Origin: Prorocentrum cordatum
Taxonomy: Eukaryota; Sar; Dinophyceae; Prorocentrales; Prorocentraceae
Length of the DNA: 64,000 nt
NCBI GenBank assembly: GCA_963575745.1
Contig: CAUYUJ010020523.1
Coordinates: forward strand, 40,001 to 104,000
Reading direction: 5' to 3'
Shown here: positions 32,259 to 44,966 of the stretch, in pieces
How positions within the stretch are numbered: the stretch's first letter is position 1
Layout: each line of letters starts with the position of its first letter
Program-made: the position numbers and the translations under genes
Notes under the pieces: generated by a model
What the model was told of the DNA's origin: nothing
Database searches by the model: none
The model's input: only the letters and a program-made list of their open reading frames with translations

Positions 32259-34065
32259 TCAAACGCCGTTATGGCAACTCTCCCTCACAACGGCTTTCCA
32301 CTCACTCTGTGGCCTGTGGCTCAGCAGTGTGTTGAGCCTCTCTTCATTGCCAGCAGCTGCAAGCGCGTGCTTGAAAACACCTTTCGCCCAACTAATTTTG
32401 GGTCGGCCGCGGCGCCTTTGGCCCGCCGGCTCTCTACGCTGAAATGACAAACACTCGGGGTCGAAAACGCTTTGCCTCACTACGTCGGTCGCGCGTCGCC
32501 TGGCCAGCGCCCCCATGAACTCGAGCTGCCTCTCCAACAGTATGCTGCTCATACGCTGAGCACCCGCTTGCTGTAGAATCGAGGCGCTGGGCAAATGGCT
32601 GTAATATGGAACAGTATATTCATGATTATTCCCAAGCACCTGTTCTGTAACCCATCGATCTTCCGGGTCTCCGCGGAGGCAGCCACAGCGAGCGCAGGTT
32701 GCACAGAAGCTCACTGACAACGCAAGCGCTGAAAATCTCAAGCTTTCTAGCGCGAGAAATTCCAAAGTGGGGCCAGATGCGGCGTAGTTGATCAAATTAT
32801 TCCCGCGCAGCTCCACTTCGGCGATCGAGCTCTGATCCGGGCGCCCCGTCAGATGTGATCGCGCAGCCCAGGTAAACAATTTTACCTCTCGGTTGGACTG
32901 CATCGCCTGTCGGCGCAAGGATGCTAGCGACGCCCGCGGAGGAGACGAGCTCCAACTTCTTCCAGTTGAAACTCAAGCCGTAGAAGCTGCCCGCTCGTCG
33001 CACGCAGCGCACGCACTTCTGCACGCTGCCGACGTCAACGTCGATCAGAAGAGTGTCGCCTGCATAAAGGATCTCATTGGCATACGTATCGGTAGAAAGG
33101 TGCGTCCCAGATGCTTCCAGGAGCTCCTTGGCGTCGGCGATGAGGACCGCCATGGCCCTGCCGAAGAGGTAGGGGGGACAGCGGGCAACCCTGGCAGATT
33201 CCGTAGCGTTGCCTCCTGTGGCCCGATGGCCTGCCAGCGTCAGATACGAAGAAGCAGCGATTCGCGTAGACCGCCTCGATGCACCGCGGGAATTTGGCTG
33301 GCAGGCAAATCTCTTCAACGACTGACATAATCCCTCTGGCGCGATCGAATCAAAAACCTTGGCCCAATCGAGGGCTAGAAGCACCAACCGCTTATCCCGC
33401 ATTGCATTCGCCTCCTCAACGATCCTGCGGACGAGGAAGACCGCGTCGAGGGCGCCACGACCAGGGCGAAAACCAAATTGGGTGTCCCAAATGCGCTCGT
33501 TAGCACCAGCTTTGATGAACCGCTGCAATAAAATCGATGCAAACAGCAAACAGCTTGTACCCAATCTGTAAAAATGTAATAGGCCTATACTTCCCACAAT
33601 CGACAACATCACCCTTCTTGCAAATATGGCGACACGCGCCTCGCGCCATTTCTGCGGCACTGCTCCGCGCGACCAACTTTTCCAACAAAGTTCCAAGTTC
33701 CAATGCCCACTGGCACGCTTTACTTCCCCCTTACAAATCTGCTTCCAAAATTCTGGGGGCAGGTCGTCGCTCCCGGCTGCTTTGCGGACCATGAGCTTCG
33801 CCGCCGCCGTCACCATCTCGCCCCCAGAAATGTCGCGCAAGTCGACGTCAAGCTCGGGCCCCAAACACGAGTCGCCCATACGCGGCTCCAAAGGCCGCAC
33901 TGACCATTGAGCCTTCTCCAAGTACTCGGCCAGCGCGTCTGCCCGCTCCTCTGAACTGACAAGACGACTTTGCATATCCTTCAACCGCCCTTGTCTGTGG
34001 CGCACGCCTTTGCGGAGATATTTGCCTTGGTCCCACGGCCCTTTTCCAACAGGGATGCGAGCCAT
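32259..34065 (-). pseudogene. Non-LTR retrotransposon L1d, reverse-transcriptase part (broken)
   Basis: The minus strand carries LINE-type reverse-transcriptase motifs split over several frames: AAGSDDLPPEFWK, then in another frame CGKYRPITFLQIGYKLFA (~33570-33640), QFGFRPGRGALDAVF and LALDWAKVFDSI, then GICQGCPLSP in another frame (~33170-33200). The catalytic box reads YAGD rather than the usual YADD. The tail (32259-32918) has ERQLEFMGALARR and GQRRRGRPKISWAKGV, typical of LINE C-termini. Several small indels and the altered catalytic box show it is dead. It lies in TM9SF intron 2 on the same strand as the gene. Confidence 0.88.
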
Positions 34066-35331
34066 TGATCCTTATCTGTCTTGACAGACCATTTTACCTC
34101 ACGGTTCAAAGCTCGCTCACGAGGCAAATTGCCACTGCGTCTCGCCTCCGACCTGCTGTCGACTAGCCCCAGCGCGCGTCCGCTGATCCACGAACGGCGA
34201 GTGGTGGCCTGCGCGGCGGGCAACGTCTCTTCAGCAGCGTGGAGCATACATGTCGTAATACGCGAAGTGAGCCAATCGAGATCCTCCAGGTCCGCGTCGC
34301 GATCCCCCCCATTCTCATCCGTCTCCATCAGATGCTCAAAACGCGAGCGGAAAGCGGGCGCAACCTCCTTGCCGCTGACGCTGCTCGCGTCGGGCCCGGG
34401 GTCTCGAGTCCGCTGCGCTCTTCGCCAATGCAATGTCCAGCTCTGCAGTGACAAGGAAATTGCGCGAAGGAAGGGCCAAGTGCTTATGAGAGCTCACCGC
34501 GCGCGCCAAGCGAAGGCTACCCTGCGGAACGAGCACAAAGTCCAGCTGCCCAAAATGCTCGAAGTCTAATGCGGCATGCGGGCGCGACCCCACGTTGTAG
34601 CATGCAACTTGGCTCTCCGGCGCCGATGCGAAGAACGCGTTGCCCACGGCCAGCGTCGAAGTAGCGCAAAGCTCCATCAGCAGACTTCGATTCGAATCGG
34701 CGCTGCGCGCTGCCATCGGGCCGCCAAAAACACGCCCACAGCATAACGTTTTCTCCGCCAGGCTGTCGCACGCGAAGTCTAGCATTGAAATCTCAAAGCG
34801 CCACCTTCGGGCCAGTCCCACTGGCAGAAAAAATAAAGTTGGACAGGTCGGAACGGAAATTAGATCGTTCTTCGCGCGGCTTGCCGTCGCGCGGGGCATA
34901 AACGGAGAACACTGGAACTTTGCCGCCAGGCACCCTTAACTGCAACGACGCCATCCTCGAGCTCTTCTGACAGAACCCAATGACACTGCGACGCAAGTGC
35001 GGGGCAACCAGGAAGCCAACCCCAGCTGTTTCAACCGTGTCTGTCCCAGACGGGCCTGAAATTATCGCCAAAAATCCACCGTCTGTTGTGAATACGTCTG
35101 ATTTCGTCATGCGAGTCTCCTGAAGACATCAAATCAACCCCCATGCCTGTCATATACTGCTGTAGCGCAATAAGCTTCTCGTCTGTGAAACCCTCGATCA
35201 TCCAAGCTCCGGCGACAAATCGGTCGTAACGCACCGCCTCTGAAAAATTCAGCCTCGTAGCGCTGGCTGTCATTCACTATGCATTGGTTCCCCCGTAGCC
35301 GATCTCGGGATGAAACATCATAACTTCCCAT
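34066..35331 (-). pseudogene. Non-LTR retrotransposon L1d, endonuclease part (broken)
   Basis: Frames here match an APE-type endonuclease in order: AWMIEGFTDEKLIALQQYM (~35150-35215), GVGFLVAPHLRRSVIGF (~34970-35025), VPVFSVYAPRDGK (~34885-34925), SNRSLLMELCATSTLAVGN (~34640-34695) and GQLDFVLVP (~34530-34557). They are spread over at least three frames. The linker to the reverse transcriptase follows (33981-34454). Confidence 0.85.
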
Positions 35332-35411
35332 ACTAATGTGCCCAATGCCCTAACGGGCCTTCTCCTTAGCACCCTTGCCCGCGTTCGCCGGGGTGCCTCT
35401 CATGCCGCCCT

Positions 35412-36225
35412 TCATGCCGTTGGAGGCCTTCTTGACAAGGTCATTGAACTCCCGATGTAACTCTTTGATCTGCGGGCTCTCGTGAAGCCCCCCCATTCAG
35501 CCCACCCACCATGCACCTCCTGCACCACCTTGTCTGGAAACATGCGCGCCGCCACCGCCCCCCCCCCCCCCCTCAACTTCCACTGTATAGAGGGGCCTCG
35601 CCGCTCACCGACACCTTGTAGGGGACGCCCCACTCCTCTGTCAGCACGCGTTTAAATCCAATGCAAAAGTTCCTGGCGGCCCTCTCCAAAATGGGGCGGC
35701 CCTGGTTGGCCCAACTGGTCTTCCCCCCCGAGTTCAACCCAGCCTTTTTTTCAGAATGCCGACAGCTGCACCCCGCTGGCCCGAATCCTGAAATTCTGCG
35801 AACATCACTCCGCCGACGCCCCCCGTCGTGTAAATATTGGACGGGCTTGGACATTCTAGCGATGAGAGTTTGTCCTGAAGCCACCTGCTGGCTGCGTCCA
35901 GGGAGTCGAGAGAGTCGAGGTTTCCCACTATTGCTGCGATGTTGCGTCTATCTCCCAGCCCCCCGCCCGTCGTGCGGTTTAAGCCTTCTGGGAGGGCGCG
36001 TGGAGGGTGCCAGCCTTGTCCGAAATCTGCTTGACGAGGTTCTCCAACTTTTCGATTCTGATCTCGGTTACGTTGAGGCGCTTCTCGACAGAATTGAGGC
36101 GAAACTCCCGTCCATGAGGCTGGTCAGCCGCAAGTCGAGGTTGCCGAAGCCGTTCTGGAGTTCCTGTATTGCCTTACACATTGGGGCCATCTCTTTGCGT
36201 AGAAAGCCCGCGATACCCTTCATGG
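35412..36225 (-). pseudogene. Non-LTR retrotransposon L1d, ORF1-like part (broken)
   Basis: Upstream of the endonuclease on the same strand. 35734-35928 reads AASRWLQDKLSSLECPSPS and GVMFAEFQDSGQRGAAVGIL, resembling the RRM-like ORF1 of LINEs. 35990-36120 reads NVTEIRIEKLENLVKQI in another frame, a short coiled coil. A possible start (MKGIAGFLRKEMAPM) is near 36222. Frame changes separate the parts. Confidence 0.6.
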
Positions 36226-36869
36226 CGACATGTTCCGCCCCTCCTGCTGGGCGTCGTCCTCCACACCGTCGAAGATCAAGTGTTCGACTGGTTCTGAAAC
36301 GCGGCCGTCTCCATCCTCCTGATCGCCCTCCATCTTCTGATCACCATCCTTCGGAAGAAGGGGTGAGAGAAAGGAGAATACGCAGGCGAGTGCTTGATGC
36401 GCTGTTTCTTCAGGAACGGGTTATTCAACAACTTGCCCACAGGCGTGCCTGGTGCTCGGGACAACGACGCAGCGAATGCATCCGAGCCCGATTCATCCTC
36501 CCACTGCGGAGAGGAAATGGCATGCGTCATGACATGTGTCTCCGACATAGCGGCATCGTGGAGGTAGGGGTATGGGAATGGATAAGTAAAAAATCGTTGG
36601 ATAGGTTGATTGAAGGTAAATTCTGTCCAAAATCTCGGGAGCGCAAGGAGCTTGGCCTTCTCGCCGTTTCGCTCCCCGTTGATCGATGGCCTGCAAGATG
36701 GCCCCGAGAGGCCCATCAGGGCCGAGGATGATATTGTTTCAAAGCAATTCATCGCAACACAAACCAGCAGGGCGGCGGCTACGATGAGGAAGCTACGGAC
36801 GACAATACTGATGACGGCGACGACGATGGATATTGGTGGGAATCGTCATGGTTATGATGGTGAGGGTGA
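36226..36869. other. No gene seen
   Basis: Upstream flank of the retrotransposon. No clear motif; 5' end of the element not defined. Confidence 0.4.
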
Positions 36870-37345
36870 TGATGATGATGATGATGATGTGGCGATGATG
36901 ATGATCACGGTTGTGTGTATGTTTAAAAGTACTGTTCGCATGATGAGGATATTGATGTAGTGATGATGATGACGATGATGGTATTTACGATGATGATCAT
37001 GACGGTGATGATGGTTGTGATTGCATGTGTGGCTATGGTGACGTTGTATATGATGATGATAGTGATGATGATGACGATGATGATGATAACGATGATGGTG
37101 ACGATGACGATGACGATTATGACGATCACGGCGACGATGATGGTGATGATGAGGATGATGATAATGGTGATGGTGATGAGAATGACGATGACGATGGTGA
37201 TGGATGGTGATGGGTGAAAATGGGAATGATGGTGACGGTGATAATACTGGGGACGATGAGCTGCTGCTGCTGATGATGATGGTGGTGATGCTGATGATGA
37301 TGATGGCAATGTCAAGGCTGGCAATGACAATGGCACTGATGATGG
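36870..37345. repeat. Degenerate (GAT)n/(GAC)n microsatellite
   Basis: About 475 bases of GATGATGAC words with many substitutions, clearly older than the pure arrays elsewhere. Confidence 0.9.
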
Positions 37346-37964
37346 GGTGAAGTGCGCGCACGCGCACTGAAAATCTGATTTGGCTTCATTGAAAATAGCA
37401 TCAGCTGCAGCACATAATGCAAAACAGCTCCATATCGATCCTAGAACTCTACCACATTCGAGCGCACAATAATCGTGAGATCCCAAACAGGGACACCGCT
37501 GGATACGAATGTGTTTCCTGCAGGGAACGATCCTGAAAAGCGACCAACGAATGGCACGTGAAAGTGTGCCCCGCGCACGCTCGAAGGACGTCCTCACGCG
37601 GGGCCCGCGGGGCATTCTTCGGTTCTGATCCTTGCAAAACGAGTTTGCTCCATCAGCGCTCGCGCACCGCATGGACCTATTCGACAAAAGCGCCCAGGGG
37701 AGGGAGGAGGAAGGGAGGGAGGGAGGGTGGAGGAGGAGGAGGAGGAAAGGGGGGGGGAGGAGGAGGAGGAAGAGGAGGAGGAGGAGAGGTCAGGTGTACA
37801 ATGTCAGAGCCATAATTCAATCATTGTTGTGTGCGTGTGTATGGTTTTTGTCTATGTTATGTGTTTTTATATTCCGTCCGGCTTTTTTGTGTTTCTGTGT
37901 TGTTGTTTTTTTTTGTTTTGTGCGTGTGTGTTTTTTAAAACCTGGAGGAATCTGCCGCGGTCAA
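37346..37964. other. No gene seen; (GGA)n at 37715-37795
   Basis: Includes a purine-rich GGA tract and, next to it, a T/G-rich stretch (37820-37940) with TTTTGTG words. Confidence 0.5.
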
Positions 37965-38400
37965 TCGCCCGGGGGGGCTCGACTGCCGCCCTGGCGCGGA
38001 TCGCCCCCGCCAGAATTCCTCTGAAGGGGGAGCTTAGGCGGGGGCGTATCCCGCAGGCGCCCCCGCTTGCCTGGGAGAGCGCGGGGGGTCCTGGATCGCC
38101 CGGGGGGGGTTCCAGGACGGGCCGAGTCGCCCGGGGGGGGTCGGTCCGAGCGGTGGAATCGCCTGGGGGTGTCTCCGCCGCTCAGTTCCTGCACGAGTCG
38201 CCCGGGGTGGCCTCGCGCGGGAACAGCCCTCGCGAATCGCCCAGGGGGGTTCCACGGGGGCGAGGTAACCCGGAGGGCGCCTCAGAGGATAGATTGTGCA
38301 CGGCGCGAAAGATTCACGCGAATCTTTCGCGGAACTCTCGCGAATTGTTCGCGGGGGGCCCGGACTCTCGCGAATTTTTCGCGGGAGGCGCAACGGTCTG
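37965..38400 (+). repeat. CGCCCGGGGGGG minisatellite and TCGCGAA hairpins
   Basis: TCGCCCGGGGGGGTTCC-type words recur about every 30-45 bp to 38275. Then GATTCACGCGAATCTTTCGCG, CTCTCGCGAATTGTTCGCGG and CTCTCGCGAATTTTTCGCGG give three short inverted repeats in ~90 bases (38305-38390). Confidence 0.7.
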
Positions 38401-38929
38401 GACAGTCGCGCACGGGGGGGGGGGGCGAAGAACAGAGGAGGGGAGGTCCGATGCCAAAGCCTCGAGGGCCACCTCCGGGGCCAAGCGAATGACGGACAAT
38501 TGGAGCAGGAAGCGACTATAGAAAAGGGGGGCGAAGGATAAAAGCCGGAGGGGAGCGCGAGCGGCGCACCGAGGAGCAGAAGCGGAGAGAAAGGGAGTTC
38601 TCCGGTTGATCACGCCAAGAGGAGGGCGAGGTTGATGACTAGATTATAGCTGACTTTGCACACACAAGAGAGGGAACGAGAGGGAAGGAGAGGCAAGGAG
38701 AGGCAAGGAGAGGGAAGAAGGCGCCGGATAACGAGACTGCCCGGGGTGCCTGCGAGGCACGGCCGCGCAGAGCCGACGCGAGAGCGCACTGCGCGGCGGC
38801 AGCCAGAACACGAGGAATCTGCGCGCCGCAGACTCTGCCGCGGCGCAGGCGGGGCGCAGGCTCTGCGCAGCACGCCCCCCCCCCCCGGCGCAGCCAGCGC
38901 GGCGCACCCGCCCCGAAATTTTCCGCGTC

Positions 38930-39120
38930 GCCTCCTCCTCCTCCTCCTCCTCCTCCTCCCCCTCCTCCTCCTCCTCCTCCTCCTCCTCACCCTCCTCCTC
39001 CTCCTCCTCCTCCTCCTCCTCCTCCTCCTCCTCCTCCTCCTCCTACTCCTGCTCATCTTACTCCTCCCCCTCCTCCTCATCCTCCTCCTCCTCCTCGTCC
39101 TCCTCCTCCTCCTCTTCCTT
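38930..39120. repeat. (CTC)n microsatellite
   Basis: CTC triplets with CCCTCC and CTACTCCTG interruptions. Confidence 0.95.
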
Positions 39121-39307
39121 CGATGCTCGAGCCAACACCCCACCCACCAAACCGCAGCTTGTTTGCAGACTGGGCAGGCCACGATTGCAGCTGTCGAAGC
39201 CGAGACGTCTCTGCAAATCTCAACCCTGACGCGATGGCGCGCGGGGACCCTTTGCACGCAGATCCGCAGTCCTGGCGGGCGGGCCATGAAGATGTCAGAG
39301 GGAGGAA

Positions 39308-39385
39308 GAGGAGAACGAGGAGGAGGAGGAAGGAGGAGGAGGAAGGAGGAGGAGGAGGGAGAAGGAGGAGGAGGAGGAGGACATC
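39308..39385. repeat. (GGA)n microsatellite
   Basis: GGA/AAGGAGG units; opposite strand sense to the array at 38930-39120. Confidence 0.9.
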
Positions 39386-39894
39386 TAAACAAATATACTA
39401 GAAACAGTTGTTAAGCTATGCGTTCTTGGAAACCGATAACAGTTTCCATCGAGTTCCGATAAACCAGCGGCGCGCGAGTGACATCGACTTGCGCGCGAGA
39501 GGGCGCGCACGCGGGCCGCCCGCACTGTATTTCTTTGACTCAGTTCACGAATCAAACATATAAACGCAGGCTATTGTGAATCAAGCTCACTCCCCAGGAA
39601 TGTAAGCGGCCCGAGAGGGTTTCCACAGAAGCCTCGAGGGGCCTGCGGTGTCATTCCTTGCTCGCCGCTGCCATTTTTATTTCTCAGGGCCCTTGGCCTT
39701 AGTGCTACGCCAGTTGTTCGAGCCGCGCTCACATCCCCGGCGCTGCGCGCCGATCCATATCACAGTGGCAGCTTGGAGCGAGGCCGTTCCGCTATCCCGG
39801 CGCTGCGCGCCGTACATACTGCAAGACGGCGTCTGCGACACGTCGTCCTGAATCGAAGCCCAGCGGCTTCCTGACCAGCCTGCTCGCGCTGTTG
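39386..39894. other. No gene seen
   Basis: Contains CCCCGGCGCTGCGCGCCG / TCCCGGCGCTGCGCGCCG at ~39733 and ~39796, a short palindromic word repeated 63 bp apart. Otherwise unremarkable. Confidence 0.45.
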
Positions 39895-40385
39895 CTCAGC
39901 GCCCTCTCCAGCGTCAGCGACGCTAGCATCATCCACGTCAGCGTCAGCGACGCCGACATCTACGCCTACCCTGCCAACTCCTACGACAGCGTCAGCGACG
40001 CCGTCATCCACGCCTACTTCTCCGACAGCGTCAGCGACGCCGTCACTAACGCCTACTTCCCGTACGTCAGCATCAGCGACGCCGACATCAACGCCTAATT
40101 CTCCGACAGCGTCAGCGACGCCGTCATCAACGACTACTTCGCCTACTTCTCCCAGGCCAGCGTCAGCGACGCAAGCATCAGTGCCTACTTCTCCTACGGC
40201 AGCGTCAGCGACGCCGACATCAACGCCGATTTCTCCAACGCCAGCGTCAGCGACGCCAGCATCTACCCCTATTTCTCCAACGCCAGCGTCAGCGACGCCA
40301 GCATCTACGCCTACTTCTCCTACGCCAGCGTCAGCGACGCCAGCATCAACGCCCCCTCTGTCGACGCCAGTGTCAGCGACGCGGC
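39895..40385 (+). repeat. 42-bp tandem repeat (about 11-12 units)
   Basis: Units carry GCCAGCGTCAGCGACGCC then AGCATCTACGCC and TACTTCTCC. Copies at 40241, 40283 and 40325 are exactly 42 bp apart. Because the unit is a multiple of three, long frames run through on both strands: a 14-residue ASVSDASIYAYFSY repeat on plus and a GVADAGVGEIGVDA-type repeat on minus. Earlier units are shortened by 3-9 bp steps. Confidence 0.85.
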
Positions 40386-40429
40386 TCACTACCTCATTCT
40401 TGACCAAATGACGGATAACTACGCGTACA

Positions 40430-41547
40430 ACACCTACAGCGTTGTGGATCGAGCCCTCCTTTGCAGCCGAGTCCTGACCGAACTGATCTGGATCTTAAGC
40501 TCGAGCTGCCTGAACACATAGTATCTGCCGCAGAGCTAATTGACAGGGGGACATGCCAGGAGGACGCGCCGCGGAACGTCTCAAGGGACGCGCCAGGCGA
40601 CATGCCAGGGGACGTGCCATGGGGACGCACCGCGGGATGTGCCAAGGGGTCGCGGTACGGAACGTGCTGGGGACAAGCGTTTCGCTCGAGACATCCTGTC
40701 AAAATTCTCATTCTAGACATCCGCCTGAGCGACCTGGACACGTGAAAACAAACGTTTCGCTCAACACATCCTCAACACATTCTCATGCTAGACATCCGCC
40801 TGGGCGAACTGGACACGTGAAAACAAGTAGTTCGCTCGAGACATCCTCAACACATCTTCATGTGAGACGTCCGCCTGGGTGACCTGGGCACGTGAAAATA
40901 AGCGTTTCGCTTGCGACGCTTTCAACACCTCCTCATTCTAGACGTCCGCCTTGGCGACCTGTACACGTGAAAGCAAACGTCTCGCTCGAGACATCCTCAA
41001 CACAGCTTCATGTTAGACATCCGCCTGGGCGACCTGGACACGTGAAAACAAGCGTATCTCTCGAGACATTCTCAACACATCCTCATGCTAGGCATCCGCC
41101 TGGGCAACCTGGACACGTGCAAACAAGCATCTCGATCGAGACTTCCTCAACACCTCCTCATTCTAGACATCCGCCTGGGCGACGAGGACGCGTGAAACCA
41201 AGCGTCTCGCTCGAGACATCCTCAACCAATCCTGGCGCTTGACCTCTGCCTGGGCAACCTGGAGGCGTGAAACCAAGCGTCTCGCTCGAGACATCCTCAA
41301 GACCTGGGCACGTGAAACCAAGCATTTCACCTGAGAGATCCTCTAAATTCTGGCCCCCAGGAGAGGACAAACTATAACACAAAACAAGCGTTTCGCTCGA
41401 GACATCCTCAACAAATTCTGGAAAAACAAGCGTTTCGCTAAGGACATCCTCAAATTTTAATTCGCCGGCCCTACGCGACCTCGTTATTTATCGCAAAAGA
41501 AATTCGCCGGCCCTACAGCCGTCAAATCTGGGGGCAAACCCCTACAT
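40430..41547 (+). repeat. Modular repeat element E0 (5'-truncated)
   Basis: Begins with GTGGATCGAGCCCTCCTTTG, then GGGACGTGCCA minisatellite words, then about nine ~75-bp units with AAACAAGCGTTTCGCTCGAG, ACATCCTCAACACATCCTCA and a CATCCGCCTGGGCGACCTGG block. Ends with the tail AATTCGCCGGCCCTAC, present twice (41460 and 41501). Lacks the CACGAACCCGGAAAGG start seen in E1-E5. Confidence 0.8.
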
Positions 41548-43296
41548 GTTCGACCCACGAACCCGGAAAGGAATATAGAAATGTAACGCATGGCAACGTT
41601 TTCAAAGACACCTGATTGGGTGACGGGCGAGTGCAATGCTGATTGTATCGACCTTGATGTACCGTGCCGAGGGCTGTGCTGTGCTGCACCGTGCTGAATT
41701 GCGATGTGCCATGCCGCGGTTGTGCTCTATAGCGTCGTGGATCGAGCCCTCCTTTGCAGCCGAGTCCTGACCGAACTGATCTGGATCTTAAGCTCGAGCT
41801 GCCTGAACACATAAGTATCTGCCGCAGAGCTAATTGACAGGGGGACATGCCAGGAGGACGCGCCGCGAAACGTCCAAAGGGACGCACCAGGCGACGTGCC
41901 AGGGGACGTGCCATGGGGTCGCACCGTAGGACGTGCCAAGGGGACGCGCTACGGAACGTGCCGATGGATGTGCCACGGAATGTGCCAAGGGACGCGCCAC
42001 GCGACGTGCCAGGGGGACTCGCCAAGGGACGCCCCAGGGAACGTGCCAAGGAACGTGCCAGGTTGCAATGCTGATTGTATCGATCTTGATGTACCGTGCC
42101 GAAGTCTGTGCTATGCTGCACCGTGCTGAATTGCGATGTGCCATGCCGCGGTTGTGCTCTATAGCGTCGGGATCGAGCCCTCCTTTGCAGCCGAGTCCTG
42201 ACCGAACTGATCTGGATCTTAAGCTCGAGCTGCCTGAGCACATAGTATCTGCCGCAGAGCTAATTGACAGGGGGACATGCCAGGAGGACGCGCCGCGGAA
42301 CGTCTCAAGGGACGCGCCAGGCGACGTGCCAGGGGACGTGCCATGGGGACGCACCCCGGGACGTGCCAAGGGGACGCGCTACGGAACGTAGTGGGGACAA
42401 GCGTTTCGCTCGAGACATCCTGTCAAAATCCTCATTCTAGACATCCGCCTGAGCGACCTGGACACGTGAAAACAAACGTTTCGCTCAACACATCCTCAAC
42501 ACATTCTCATGCTAGACATCCGCCTGGCGAACTCGACACGTGAAAACAAGTAGTTCGCTCGAGACATTATCAACACATCTTCATGTGAGAAGTCCGCCTG
42601 GGTGACCTGGGCACGTCCAAACAAGCGTTTCGCTCGAGACGTGTTCAACACCTCCTCATTCTAGACGTCCGCCTTGGCGACCTGTACACGTGAAAGCAAA
42701 CGTCTCGCTCGAGACATCCTCAACACATCTTCATGTTAGACATCCGCCTGGCGACCTGGACACGTGAAAACAAGCGTATCTCTCGAGACATTCTCAACAC
42801 ATCCTCATGCTAGGCATCCGCCTGGGCAACCTGGACACGTGCAAACAAGCATCTCGATCGAGACTTCCTCAGCACCTCCTCATTCTAGACATCCGCCTGG
42901 GCGACGAGGACGCGTGAAACCAAGCGTCTCGCTCGAGCCATCCTCAACAAATCCTGGCGCTTGACCTCTGCCTGGGCAACCTGGAGGCGTGAAACCAAGC
43001 GTCTCGCTCGAGACATCATCAAGACCTGGGCACGTGAAACCAAGCATTTCACTTGAGAGATCCTCTAAATTCTGGCCCCCAGGAGAGGACAAACTATAAC
43101 ACAAAACAAGCGTTTCGCTCGAGACATCCTCAACTTTTAATTCGCTGGCCCTACGCGACCTCGTTTTTTATCGCAAAAGAAATTCGCCAGCCCTACACCC
43201 GTCAGATCCGGGGGCAAACCCTTAAAAGAGAACCCTGGGCCTCAGCCCATTCCGGGAAACAGAGAACCCTAGGCCTATGCCCTTTCCGGGAAAACA
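41548..43296 (+). repeat. Modular repeat element E1
   Basis: Starts with GACCCACGAACCCGGAAAGG (41559). Holds two GATCGAGCCCTCCTTTGC modules (~41733 and ~42172), GGGACGTGCCA words, ~75-bp CGTTTCGCTCGAGACATCCT units and the doubled AATTCGC(C/T)GGCCCTAC tail. Ends with AGAGAACCCTGGGCC then GCCCATTCCGGGAAA and a second, better end unit at ~43261-43296 (CCTTTCCGGGAAAA). Confidence 0.85.
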
Positions 43297-43420
43297 TGTG
43301 TATATATATATATATACACAAGCATATATATACACATATCTATATACGTATGTAAATATGAATAAATAAAGGATGCCTGTGTATACATATATATATATAT
43401 ATAATGAAGTGTTCTTTAAG
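43297..43420. repeat. (TA)n-rich spacer between E1 and E2
   Basis: TATATATA and ACACA words; the only strongly AT-rich stretch in 40-50 kb. Confidence 0.85.
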
Positions 43421-44966
43421 ACATGATCGAACCACGAACCCGGAAAGGAATATAGAAATGTAAGGCATTGCAACATTTCAAAGACACCTGATTGGGCGAC
43501 GGGCACATGCAATGCTGAATGTATCGATGATGATGTACTGTGCCGAGGGCTGTGCTGTGCTACGCCGTGCTGAACTGCGATGTGCCATGCCGCGATTGTG
43601 CTCTATATAGCGTTGGGGATCGAGTCCTCCCTGGCATCGGAGTCCTCACCAAACTGATCTGGAGCGTAAGCTCGAGCTGCCTGAGCAGATGGTAGCTGCC
43701 CCAGAACTAATCGACAGAGGGAACATGCCAGGAGGACGCGCCGAGGAACGTCCCAAGGGACGCGCCAGGCGACGTGCCAAGGGACGTGCCATGGGCACGC
43801 ACCGCGGGACGTGCCAAGGGGACGCGCTACGGAACGTGCCAGTGGACGTGCCGAGGGACGTGCCAGGGGACGCTCCGCGCGACGTGCCAGGTGGACTCGC
43901 CAAGGAACGCGCCAAGGAACGTGCCAAGGTGCATAGTTGAGTGTATCGATCTTGATGTACCGTGCCGACGGCTGTGCTGTGCTGGGCCGTGCTGAACTGC
44001 GATGTGCCATGCCGCGATTGTGCTCTGTATAGCGTTGTGGATCGAGTCCTCCCTGGCATCCGAGTCCTCACCGAACTGATCTGGATCGTAAGCTCGAGCT
44101 GCCTGAGCAGATGGTAGCTGCCCCAGAACTAATCGACAGAGGGAACATGCCAGGAGGACGCGCCGCGGAACGTCCCAAGGGACGCGCCAGGCGACGTGCC
44201 AGGGGACGTGCCATGGGCACGCACCGCGGGACGTGCCAAGGGGACGCGCTACGGAACGTGCCAATGGACGTGCACCGCGCGACGTGCCAGGTGGACTCGC
44301 CACGGGACGCTCCGCGGAACGTGCCAGGCAACATGCCAGGCTGCAATGCTCAGGGTATCGATATTGATGTACCGTGCCGAGGGCTGTGCTGTGCCTGGGC
44401 GACCTGGACACGTGAAAACACGCGTTTCGCTCAAGACGTTGTCAGCATATCCTCATGCTAGACATCCGCCTGGGCAACCTGGACACGTGCAAACAAGCGT
44501 CTCGCTCGAGACATCCTCAACAAATCCTCATGCTAGACATCCGCCTGGGCCGCCTGGGCGACCTGGACACGTGAAAACAAGCCTCTGGTTCGAGACATCC
44601 TCAACAAATCCTCATGCTAGACATCTGTCTGGGCCACCTGGAGGCGTGAAACCAGGCGTCTCGCTCGAGACATCCTCAAGACCTGGGCACGTGAAAACAA
44701 GCAATCCACTTGAGAAATCCTCAGAATTCAGGTCCCCAGGAGAGGACACTCTATAGCACAAAACAAGCGTTTCGCTTGAGACATCCTCAACAAATTCTGA
44801 AAAACAAGCGTTTCGCTCGAGACATCCTCAAAATTTTATTCGCCGGTCCTACGCGACCTCGTTATTTATCGCAAAAGAAATTCGCCGGCCCTACAGCCGT
44901 CAAAACCGGGGGGAAACCAACTAAAAGAGAACCCTGGGCTCAGGCCCTTTCCGGGAAAAAAACACC
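43421..44966 (+). repeat. Modular repeat element E2
   Basis: Starts ACATGATCGAACCACGAACCC and ends GGCCCTTTCCGGGAAAAAA. Two modules with GGATCGAGTCCTCCCTGGCAT (~43617 and ~44039), GGGACGTGCCA minisatellites, then CGTTTCGCTCGAGACATCCT units and the doubled AATTCGCCGG tail. Confidence 0.85.

Noticed and set aside
32797-34065. Treating the 422-codon LINE frame as an intact reverse transcriptase
   Set aside because: Conserved RT boxes (CGKYRPI, QGCPLSP) lie in other frames of the same stretch, and the catalytic box reads YAGD, so the continuous frame is a mix of true and shifted reading.
40681-41420. Regularly spaced ~30-bp repeats with ~45-bp spacers, resembling a CRISPR array
   Set aside because: The spacers are themselves repeats (CATCCGCCTGGGCGACCTGG), there are no cas genes, and the context is a eukaryotic nuclear genome.
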